DNA of 40,795 nucleotides from positions 1-40,795 of the IMG/VR virus record IMGVR_UViG_3300021962_000235, one strand, 5' to 3'. The notes under the pieces were generated by a model. It searched no databases, was not told the origin of the DNA, and was given only the letters and a program-made list of their open reading frames with translations. This document shows positions 34,920-40,795 of this stretch, one piece after another. The stretch comes from a virus. Position 1 is the first letter of the stretch. Each line of letters opens with the position of its first letter. The translations under genes were made by a program, and so were the position numbers.

Positions 34920-36788
34920 TTAAGTACCTGTGGACATAAGTTGTGCGGTTACTGCTGCTATATCTTCGTAACTTGCACTTTCTAAGTTAAGTGAAATATA
35001 TTGATCTGCGGGTAAAGTAGATTTTAATTGATATAGCAAGCTTCTACTGTTTATATAAGAGTTGTTTAGCAATAAAGCATTATAGAATATTTGTTGTTGA
35101 TCTTTTGGTAAAGCTGGTATTACTTTGTTTAGCAATTCGTCTGTATCCAAAGATTTAATTGTTCCCATAGTAAATGTTGCTTCTAAATCAATATCTACAA
35201 AATCATTAATATTATTAGCTAAACAACCTAATGTAACATCGACAAGTTTACAAAGACCTAATTTATTTAGAAATTCATATATTTTAACTAATACAAATTC
35301 TTCTGCTTTTTTATCAGCCTTTTCAATTTTATCTTCTATATTATCACTAGAATTATCATTAAGTAAATATAACTGTTTTAATGATTGCTCAAAACCATTT
35401 GGATTAAAAGTGTTGTCACCAACATAGGTAGTCCTAGATAATAAACTTTCCCTAGCAAGTGAAAATGCTGTACTAGCTTTAAAATCAGCCATTTTTGCTT
35501 CAAGTTCATCAATTTCTTTAATAGTTTTAGTTGGATTTCCCATATCTTCTTGGTTAATAGAATTAAATAAATTAATAAAATCTTTAAATGCTTGATAATC
35601 ACCTTTTTGATAATTTTTGATTAAATCATTTAAACTAAATTCTTTTACTAAAACTTTTGGATAAACAAATCGTTCAACAAAATTAATCCAAGATACTTTA
35701 CATTTATCTAATGAATTTATTGTTTTATAATTTTTAATAAAATTAACAACAGTTTCGTCGTTTATGGGATCTTTTTCAAGAAAATCTTTAAGTCCTAAAG
35801 ATGGAATTTTACATGTTCCATTTTTATTAAATGCAATACTATAAATTTTATTACATCTATCATTTATAACAAATTCAATATTAGTTTTATTTAAAAAATC
35901 TTGATTAGATACTTGTATTGAGTTCTGTTTTAAATGGTTTATTACCAAATCATGAAAAACAATAATTTTTTCCGCTTTTTCTTTTAATGAAAGTTCATTC
36001 AAAATCTTATCAGACGTATCATAAAATTCATTAGCTTGAGAGCCAAATCTGAACCCAACCTTACTATTAGATATAAAGATATCAAAATCATATAATTTTA
36101 AAGCAGAAGACAACTTATTCAATTCAGATTCAAACTCATTAAAGGGTATTGATATTATGTAATTAGCATCTTCTATAGATGATAAACTATTTGCTATATC
36201 CTGTTCTGGTAATTGTTCTACAGCATCGAAATATTTTTGTTTTATTGCTACTAAAATTTTTGTTCTTGCTAATGGTCTAAATGGAACGTAAACATCTTTA
36301 ACTTCTGCAAAAATATAATAAGAGTTGTATAAAGAAACTGATTCTTCAGTTGAACTTTTATTATAATATTCAAATAATTTTTGAATTGCTTTTGTTTTAG
36401 CATTTTTATATAATTCTGCTCTATTTCCTATTTTTGATTCTGATGCTGTTATTGTTATGCAGTATTCTTTAGTGTTTGAATTGAAGTATGGCTCACTTTC
36501 ACTCAAGTTATACCAACTTGGTTCTACATAAGAATTGTTGCTTAAATTTTGTACACAAACAAATGGTGCCGATTCTGGTGTCGTTGATAATCTAGAAACA
36601 TATTGTAATTCAATATAACAGTCTGTTTCTTGATATTTAACCTTATGAAATGAGCAATTAATACCTAAGTATTCTTCTAAAACTGTAAATTCTGTTAATG
36701 GTGATAATACAAATAATATTTGTGAATTTAAAGAAATATCTTTATATAAATTAACTGAAGATTGTGAGTTAACAAAATGAGTAGCCAT
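34920..36788 (-). CDS. Baseplate/tail protein with N-terminal SH3-like domain
   Basis: 622 residues. Residues 1-70 match a bacterial SH3 fold in strand order: VNSQSSVNLYKDISLNSQIL, FTVLEEYLG, FHKVKYQETDCYIELQYVSR. Such domains often bind cell wall peptides or protein partners. The rest is helical and charged. One conserved-looking block, FVLVKIYEFLNKLGLCKLVD followed by VTLGCLANNIND, lies at about 495-530, and the C-terminus contains KVIPALPKDQQQIFYNALLL. No catalytic motif is seen. There is no clear ribosome site; the preceding spike-type gene ends 9 nt upstream. Its place between the peptidase/spike pair and the wedge genes suggests a hub protein that touches the host cell wall. Function is inferred from fold and position. 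Confidence 0.78.
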   Translation of the reverse strand: MATHFVNSQSSVNLYKDISLNSQILFVLSPLTEFTVLEEYLGINCSFHKVKYQETDCYIELQYVSRLSTTPESAPFVCVQNLSNNSYVEPSWYNLSESEPYFNSNTKEYCITITASESKIGNRAELYKNAKTKAIQKLFEYYNKSSTEESVSLYNSYYIFAEVKDVYVPFRPLARTKILVAIKQKYFDAVEQLPEQDIANSLSSIEDANYIISIPFNEFESELNKLSSALKLYDFDIFISNSKVGFRFGSQANEFYDTSDKILNELSLKEKAEKIIVFHDLVINHLKQNSIQVSNQDFLNKTNIEFVINDRCNKIYSIAFNKNGTCKIPSLGLKDFLEKDPINDETVVNFIKNYKTINSLDKCKVSWINFVERFVYPKVLVKEFSLNDLIKNYQKGDYQAFKDFINLFNSINQEDMGNPTKTIKEIDELEAKMADFKASTAFSLARESLLSRTTYVGDNTFNPNGFEQSLKQLYLLNDNSSDNIEDKIEKADKKAEEFVLVKIYEFLNKLGLCKLVDVTLGCLANNINDFVDIDLEATFTMGTIKSLDTDELLNKVIPALPKDQQQIFYNALLLNNSYINSRSLLYQLKSTLPADQYISLNLESASYEDIAAVTAQLMSTGT

Positions 36789-36797
36789 TTATTTTAA

Positions 36798-37730
36798 TTA
36801 GTTAACCTTATTGTATTTGCTTTTAATAGCTTTATCACCATTACTTAAATATTTTGTTTTTATACCATTAAAGTTTATTTTTTGAAAATAATAAGGTACT
36901 GTAACATTTAAAACTTTATTTAAAGTTAAGGCCATGTTGTTTATAATTAAATTTGGACTTGGTAAAGTAGGAATACCAAAAAAAGGACTATTATGCGTAT
37001 GCTGAGAAACGGCATCATTAAATTTTTGTTGTTCTTCAATAAAATATTCAATTCTGTTCTGTAACCTGTCAACTTCATCTATTAATTCAGTTAAGCAATC
37101 AACAGTATTTTGACCAAGCAACATAGGTTGTAAGTTTCCAGTATCATTAAGAGCTATTATTTCTATTCCATTATTTTCATTAATCTCAGCACCAGCAGCA
37201 TTAGCAAAATCTGTTTTAGTAACTAACTTTATACCTTCTCTAGCTATTATTCTAATCCCATCTGCTTTTAAGCCTATGGCTGATTTAGCTTTAGAGTTTC
37301 CGATAGAACCATTCGTTAACTTAAAATTTTCGTCTATATCAGTTTTCTGTGATATATAGATTCTTGCTGCATCTAAAGTTAGGTTATTATCAGCGTATAT
37401 TAACTGTCCATTATCTGTTTCTTCTACTGCTACAGGCGATATTCTGCCAACAACTAAATCTATACTAGAGCATTTTGTATCGCCAGAACCACCATATCCA
37501 CTATATTTGCCTGCTGGCCTATCCTTGCCAAGCGTTATATAAGAATCAGAATTAGGATTTTTAATAACATATTCATTTTGAGTTTTGAAAAAAGATAATT
37601 CTGGTTCTTTTTTTGGGATATTACCGATCCCACCTTGTGCAGCTAGAGTTTTTGCTGTTGCTGTTTTAAGTTTATTAGAAGAATTAGAATTTAAACCAGA
37701 AACATCATTACTTTTTTTATTAGTGTCCAT
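36798..37730 (-). CDS. Probable tail spike/central baseplate protein
   Basis: 310 residues. The middle has short repeating strands in the style of a trimeric beta-helix (LTLDAARIYISQKTDID, AIGLKADGIRIIAREGIKLV, GIEIIALNDTGNLQPMLLG, about residues 117-206). A helical coiled stretch (CLTELIDEVDRLQNRIEYFI, about 212-231) follows, then SQHTHNSPFFGIP with an H-x-H motif at 244-246, and a mixed C-terminus. H-x-H motifs bind iron in the spike tips of P2 and phi92. The gene begins inside the end of the M15-peptidase baseplate gene (11-nt overlap, GGAG 5 nt before the ATG). In T4 gp5, OB domain, lysozyme and beta-helix are one chain; here the enzyme and beta-helix-like parts may be split over two coupled genes. 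Confidence 0.7.
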   Translation of the reverse strand: MDTNKKSNDVSGLNSNSSNKLKTATAKTLAAQGGIGNIPKKEPELSFFKTQNEYVIKNPNSDSYITLGKDRPAGKYSGYGGSGDTKCSSIDLVVGRISPVAVEETDNGQLIYADNNLTLDAARIYISQKTDIDENFKLTNGSIGNSKAKSAIGLKADGIRIIAREGIKLVTKTDFANAAGAEINENNGIEIIALNDTGNLQPMLLGQNTVDCLTELIDEVDRLQNRIEYFIEEQQKFNDAVSQHTHNSPFFGIPTLPSPNLIINNMALTLNKVLNVTVPYYFQKINFNGIKTKYLSNGDKAIKSKYNKVN

Positions 37731-38967
37731 CAGTGCTCCAGTGCCAAGGTTCTTTACGATAATTGATTAATTTATGTTTTGTGGCATACTGACTTATTTT
37801 TTTATAAATTAAACAATTTTCTCTTACATATTTAAAACAAGGTTTGCCTTCCTCAGCTTGACTAAATTTTCCATTAAAATCTAATAAAATATCAACAGCC
37901 ATACCAGTTAAATGAGAAGTGGTTCTTACTGCTGGACTAGCTTCTGGTCCTTTACATTTATACTTTGCTAACAAATCTTTCCATTTATCATAATACAATT
38001 CTTGTTCTGTTGCACCTTTAGCTACTGCTTCTGGACAATTTAACCTTCTAGCATATTTTTGACCATTTAAAGTTCTATAACCACTACTTATAACTATTTT
38101 ATAACCAGAAGATATAATTTCTGGATCATTTTGAAGATCTGTAATCAAACCAGCTACTTGATCAAAAAATTTAGAATGTAAAGAGACAGTTTGACCATTT
38201 GGTAATACACCAGTTTTACATTTTTCAGTTTTATATACAATTGTATTATCTAAACTATTTTGTTTATCATTACCACATATATCATTTTCAAATATTAATG
38301 GTTTTGGTACATAAGTTGTTAAAAAATTAGAAGTTTTACAATTAACGCTACTATCAGAATTGCCCCCTTGTAAATCTCCCGTAGGGGAAGTATTTTGGTT
38401 AGAGTCACCAACTGTAGTACCGTCACCATCACCATTATTGCCAGTATTATCTCCTTCTTGTGAAACTATTTCATTTGAGACAACATCTCCTACTATTTTA
38501 GCTTCCGTTGGAGTAACAAACTGAACTGGTATTTTATCTCCTACTTTTAACCCACTTTTTAACAAACCAATACTATCATAACAATATACAGATTGTTTTA
38601 TTATATTTTTATTTTTTACATCTGTTATTTCATTACCAACTTCTGTCGGTAATGGAGCAAATGTACCATATACATCATTAGCTATAGCCATACAGTGTTG
38701 AATAGGTTTTGGAGTATCAAAATTATTTCTAGATTCCATATCTGGAACACTCCCAGGTCTTGGCTGAGATTTATCAAATGTTTTTACTACTCTAACAAAT
38801 AGAGTATCAGTTTTTAAATAATTTGGTGTACCATAATTACCTATAACCATAGGTAATATATCATAAACTGATGGGGGTTTTAATTGATCAAATAAAGTGA
38901 TAGGACCATCAGTATTTAACGGATTAGACTGTATTAATAGAAAATTTGGTGGTTTTTTCTCTGCCAT
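37720..38967 (-). CDS. Baseplate hub-type protein fused to M15 (VanY-like) peptidase
   Basis: 415 residues in two parts joined by a Gly/Asp/Asn/Ser linker (about 170-210). The N-terminal part (about 50-165; TLFVRVVKTFDKS, VYCYDSIGLLKSGLKVGDKI) has beta-rich spacing like a phage OB-type baseplate domain. The C-terminal part is a zinc D,D-peptidase of the VanY/M15 family: SGYR at 295-298, SHLTGMAVDI at 351-360 (H352 and D359 as metal ligands) and EPWHW at 406-410 (E406 catalytic, H409 metal ligand). The family cuts D-Ala cross-links or stem peptides of peptidoglycan, here probably to open the wall during infection, the role of the lysozyme in T4 gp5. AAGGA lies 8 nt before the ATG, which overlaps the preceding stop by 1 nt. 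Confidence 0.88.
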   Translation of the reverse strand: MAEKKPPNFLLIQSNPLNTDGPITLFDQLKPPSVYDILPMVIGNYGTPNYLKTDTLFVRVVKTFDKSQPRPGSVPDMESRNNFDTPKPIQHCMAIANDVYGTFAPLPTEVGNEITDVKNKNIIKQSVYCYDSIGLLKSGLKVGDKIPVQFVTPTEAKIVGDVVSNEIVSQEGDNTGNNGDGDGTTVGDSNQNTSPTGDLQGGNSDSSVNCKTSNFLTTYVPKPLIFENDICGNDKQNSLDNTIVYKTEKCKTGVLPNGQTVSLHSKFFDQVAGLITDLQNDPEIISSGYKIVISSGYRTLNGQKYARRLNCPEAVAKGATEQELYYDKWKDLLAKYKCKGPEASPAVRTTSHLTGMAVDILLDFNGKFSQAEEGKPCFKYVRENCLIYKKISQYATKHKLINYRKEPWHWSTDGH

Positions 38968-39254
38968 TAATCTTCCTTTGATAAGCTATCATATATGTTT
39001 CGCTTATCGTCGTCGTCTAAATCTCCATAAAGATTATCTTGTTTTTTAGCCATAAGAGTTACTAGTTTTACTAATTGCTCATTTGAACGTTGTAATGATT
39101 CAACGTATTTGGCGGCAACATGACCAACAGAAGCATGATTAGAAGCATCTTTTCCAATATATCCCATAACATCTTTAAGAAGTTCGTTTGTTACCTCACG
39201 ATCTTCTTCAATATTAGTTATTACTTTTTTTATATATTTATCTACTTTGTCCAT
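38967..39254 (-). CDS. Small helical protein, function unknown
   Basis: 95 residues, predicted almost entirely helical and strongly charged. One stretch (SNHASVGHVAAKYVESLQRS, about 38-57) is followed by NEQLVKLVTLMAKKQ, suggesting a coiled coil. The C-terminus is acidic (LDDDDKRNIYDSLSKED). No motif, membrane segment or cysteine is present. No ribosome site is visible before the ATG, which lies 11 nt after the upstream stop; its own stop overlaps the start of the peptidase gene by 1 nt. A chaperone or connector for the baseplate hub would fit the position, but nothing in the sequence proves it. Confidence 0.7.
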   Translation of the reverse strand: MDKVDKYIKKVITNIEEDREVTNELLKDVMGYIGKDASNHASVGHVAAKYVESLQRSNEQLVKLVTLMAKKQDNLYGDLDDDDKRNIYDSLSKED

Positions 39255-39265
39255 AATGTAATTAG

Positions 39266-39535
39266 TTAAAATGTTTCAAATTCTGATGTTGTTCTTGAGG
39301 AAGGTATTGAACCATCAAATGAACCTGTCGTTGTTATAGGTGAGCCAAATTCAAAACGTATTCCTCCTCCTGTTGGTGCTTCTGGTGCATTATCGACAGC
39401 AACTTCAGTTGTAGAAGAGGTAGTGTTTGTGGCAGAACCAGTAGCAATAGGAGATGAAGTTTGTTTAAGTGAATTTAAATCAACTGTAACATAACTAATT
39501 GATGGAACCTTTATATAACTTACGTCTTTTGGCAT
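39266..39535 (-). CDS. Small Ser/Thr-rich protein, function unknown
   Basis: 89 residues. A short beta-like start (MPKDVSYIKVPSISYVTVDL) is followed by a disordered, Thr/Ser/Ala-rich stretch (about 25-50) and a Gly/Phe segment (PTGGGIRFEFGSPITTTGSF). The protein ends EFETF. It looks like a flexible tail or linker protein rather than an enzyme. GGAGCAATATA gives a good ribosome site, and the ATG overlaps the stop of the sigma-factor gene by 1 nt. No family is recognised. Confidence 0.65.
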   Translation of the reverse strand: MPKDVSYIKVPSISYVTVDLNSLKQTSSPIATGSATNTTSSTTEVAVDNAPEAPTGGGIRFEFGSPITTTGSFDGSIPSSRTTSEFETF

Positions 39536-40212
39536 TATATTGCTCCGTTATCCCAATCGCCTTTAAATTCTAAATATCTTGTTCTTACTTTTTGTAGATT
39601 TGTTACAATTTGTTTGGTATTAAGACCTGTAATTTCTCTTATGTAAAGATAAATAGCTTTCTTATTAAATATTTCTATACCATCTGGGTCTTGCATAAGT
39701 ATCTTTATTGCTTCGACCACTCTTCTTTCGTTGGGTTTCATTTCAACGTGTTCCCAACTGTTTATTTCATACCAAAATTCTCTCCAAAATTCTTCTTGTT
39801 CTCTGTTTGTAAAATATTCATGATGTATTATTAGTACGTCATGGCTTTTGGCGTCTGTTATATCTTCTAATCCAACTTCCCGCTTTATTTGCTCTGCTGT
39901 TTTCTTAACTTTATGAATAAACCAATTTTTAGTAATAACTGAAAAATATGAAAAAGCCTTAGAGCCAGATTTAGGATCAAACTTATCCAATATTGTGGTA
40001 AGCCAAATCTTACATTCGTCTCTAAGCTCTTCTATATTTGGGAGAGTTGTAAACTTATATGTAAATACTATTTTATCAACCATTTCATTAAAAGCAGGTT
40101 CTATAAACTTAATGTATAGTTCAGTTCTTTCTCTTTGATCAGTTGAAATAGCATATCTAACTATTGCGTCTTCATGTATTTGACTGAAGTAATTATTCTG
40201 ATTTTTCTTCAT
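39535..40212 (-). CDS. 55: Late-transcription sigma factor, T4 gp55-like
   Basis: 225 residues, slightly longer than T4 gp55. A sigma region 2-type core lies at about 60-112: IEELRDECKIWLTTILDKFD, then PKSGSKAFSYFSVITKNWFI, followed by KVKKTAEQIKREVGLED. This KFDPxxGSKAFSYFS pattern is the clearest gp55 signature. A C-terminal helix-turn-helix-like segment (AIYLYIREITGLNTKQIVTN, about 186-205) may contact DNA. The protein would direct host RNA polymerase to late promoters; in T4 this also needs gp33 and the sliding clamp, neither of which is recognised here. The chain ends LEFKGDWDNGAI. AGGA lies about 10 nt before the ATG, inside the end of the 104-residue gene (20-nt overlap). Confidence 0.88.
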   Translation of the reverse strand: MKKNQNNYFSQIHEDAIVRYAISTDQRERTELYIKFIEPAFNEMVDKIVFTYKFTTLPNIEELRDECKIWLTTILDKFDPKSGSKAFSYFSVITKNWFIHKVKKTAEQIKREVGLEDITDAKSHDVLIIHHEYFTNREQEEFWREFWYEINSWEHVEMKPNERRVVEAIKILMQDPDGIEIFNKKAIYLYIREITGLNTKQIVTNLQKVRTRYLEFKGDWDNGAI

Positions 40213-40507
40213 TAATTACTTCCTCTTGTTCTTGGTCTTCTGCGATAACAAATGAATCTCTAAATATTTTAATATCAGCTACCATAACTTTTAGATGTTT
40301 AATCATATTTTGTAATACTGGTTCACCATAAAACATTTCTAATTGATGGATTGTTTCTAAATGACCACCTAATAGATTTAGTTTTTCAACTATATCAAAT
40401 ATACCTTCAGTAAAAATCCTAATCTTTTGTAATAGTTTGACTACATACCATCCAAGAAGAAAGTTTATAGCTATTGATAAAACAAGTATAATACTTAATG
40501 TAATCAT
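40193..40507 (-). CDS. Small single-pass membrane protein next to the late sigma factor
   Basis: 104 residues. Residues about 3-22 form a membrane segment (TLSIILVLSIAINFLLGWYV). A helical cytoplasmic or periplasmic part follows (LLGGHLETIHQLEMFYGEPV, about 46-65), then a very acidic tail (EDQEQEEVINEEKSE). No enzyme motif is present. AGGA lies 5 nt before the ATG, which overlaps the zinc-ribbon gene's stop (ATGA). From memory, similar small membrane proteins sit beside gp55 in marine T4-like phages, but no function is known to me. Confidence 0.75.
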   Translation of the reverse strand: MITLSIILVLSIAINFLLGWYVVKLLQKIRIFTEGIFDIVEKLNLLGGHLETIHQLEMFYGEPVLQNMIKHLKVMVADIKIFRDSFVIAEDQEQEEVINEEKSE

Positions 40508-40764
40508 AGGTTCCTGTCTTTTAATTGTTGTTTTTGTTCTTTAAGATCTTTTCTATATTCTTCGATCTTCTCTTTAACTATATCACCATTTTTACGATTA
40601 GTCAAATTATTGATATCTGGCTGTTTAGTTATATTTGGAATTGATAAGTTTTTTTTAAGAGTATCAGTTTTACAAGCTTCACAATAAGAAAGCCTCTCAT
40701 TTATTCCATGAGAGGCTTCTATCGTGCTCTCACAGCTTGTACAAGTGTAAGAGTATCTTGGCAT
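40504..40764 (-). CDS. FmdB-type zinc-ribbon protein
   Basis: 86 residues. The N-terminal 35 form a zinc ribbon with C8-x2-C11 and C28-x2-C31 (YTCTSCES, LSYCEACK), starting MPRYSYTC as FmdB-family small regulators typically do. The C-terminal half is a charged helix (DIVKEKIEEYRKDLKEQKQQ). Small zinc ribbons of this type are common beside transcription genes in T4-like phages and may bind nucleic acid or RNA polymerase; the sequence shows only the metal site. It is the first complete gene of the unit that leads into the late sigma factor, so a regulatory role is reasonable. Its coding sequence contains a perfect 11-bp hairpin between the two cysteine pairs. The ribosome site before the ATG is weak. 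Confidence 0.8.
   Translation of the reverse strand: MPRYSYTCTSCESTIEASHGINERLSYCEACKTDTLKKNLSIPNITKQPDINNLTNRKNGDIVKEKIEEYRKDLKEQKQQLKDRNL
40690..40718. repeat. Perfect 11-bp inverted repeat (hairpin) inside the zinc-ribbon gene
   Basis: AAGCCTCTCAT and ATGAGAGGCTT are exact reverse complements separated by 7 nt (TTATTCC on the plus strand). The mRNA of the zinc-ribbon gene would fold into this stem at codons 16-25. There is no T-tract after it on either strand, so it is not a standard terminator. A G+C-containing perfect stem is notable in this A+T-rich DNA. It could be a binding site, an RNA-processing site or an attenuator near the 5' end of the sigma-factor unit. Confidence 0.6.
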
Positions 40765-40795
40765 CAGTTAGGCTCTACAGAGTCCATAGAGATAA
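40764..40795 (-). CDS. Possible C-terminus of an upstream gene (window edge)
   Basis: One minus-strand frame is open from the window edge to a TGA at 40766-40764, reading ...ISMDSVEPN, and that stop overlaps the zinc-ribbon ATG by 1 nt (TGATG), the same junction style as elsewhere in this window. Only nine codons are visible. A second frame also reaches a stop here (TAA at 40770), so this is a suggestion based on junction style, not a firm gene. Confidence 0.3.
   Translation of the reverse strand, partial: ISMDSVEPN

Noticed and set aside
40770-40789. Short inverted repeat CTCTA...TAGAG upstream of the zinc-ribbon gene as terminator
   Set aside because: Only 5 bp of stem with a 9-nt loop and no T-tract on either strand.
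1-40795. Search for tRNA genes, CRISPR arrays, insertion sequences and long direct repeats
   Set aside because: Reading through found coding sequence nearly everywhere, gaps under 35 nt, and no cloverleaf-like, repeat-spacer or transposase pattern; subtle repeats could be missed without computation.

Overview
This window is a strongly A+T-rich, tightly packed stretch of a T4-like (contractile-tailed, myovirus-type) phage genome. Every convincing gene lies on the minus strand, so transcription runs from high to low coordinates. Neighbouring genes mostly overlap by 1-26 nt (TAATG, ATGA and similar junctions) or are separated by fewer than 35 nt, which indicates long co-transcribed, translationally coupled units. 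T4-type landmarks are a gp55-like late sigma factor, gp25-like and gp6-like baseplate wedge proteins, a gp17-like large terminase, a gp20-like portal, a gp61-like primase and gp46/gp47-type recombination functions. A probable inner-membrane spanin and a neighbouring signal-peptide protein suggest a Gram-negative host. The style (Ser/Asn/Ile-rich structural proteins, very low G+C) resembles marine metagenomic T4-like phages, but the host cannot be named from this sequence.

Layout in order of transcription. (1) 40.8-39.3 kb: a possible C-terminus of an upstream gene, a zinc-ribbon (FmdB-type) protein with a perfect 11-bp hairpin in its coding sequence, a small membrane protein, the late sigma factor and two small unknown proteins. 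(2) 39.0-27.8 kb: baseplate hub and wedge. This holds a baseplate protein fused to an M15 (VanY-like) peptidase, a probable spike protein, three large proteins of unknown family (the first starts with an SH3-like domain), gp25, gp6 (baseplate J) and a DNRLRE-like protein. (3) 27.8-18.6 kb: one giant gene for a 3065-residue protein with two LamG-like lectin folds and a gpI/gp7-like segment between them. (4) 18.6-10.0 kb: six further structural-type proteins, including two that share an N-terminal domain and two that are tandem paralogues. (5) 10.0-5.3 kb: a DNA-metabolism island with a RuvC-type resolvase, a primase and a single-chain Mre11-Rad50 fusion. (6) 5.3-2.8 kb: a spanin-like pair, a phosphoribosyltransferase-like protein, a zinc-finger protein and two small unknown proteins. 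(7) 2.8-0 kb: the large terminase and the portal, which runs off the left edge.

Together the window encodes a late programme: the sigma factor to switch late genes on, the baseplate and host-contact apparatus, recombination/repair enzymes that prepare concatemeric DNA, and the motor and portal that package it. Sheath, tube, capsid, scaffold, protease and small terminase are not recognised here. The most unusual items are the one-chain Mre11-Rad50 nuclease/ATPase, the giant lectin-bearing baseplate-type protein, the tail-borne M15 peptidase, and a slippery heptamer placed exactly at the junction of the spanin-like pair. No tRNA, CRISPR array, insertion sequence or clear rho-independent terminator was seen, and no stretch over 300 bases lacks a gene.
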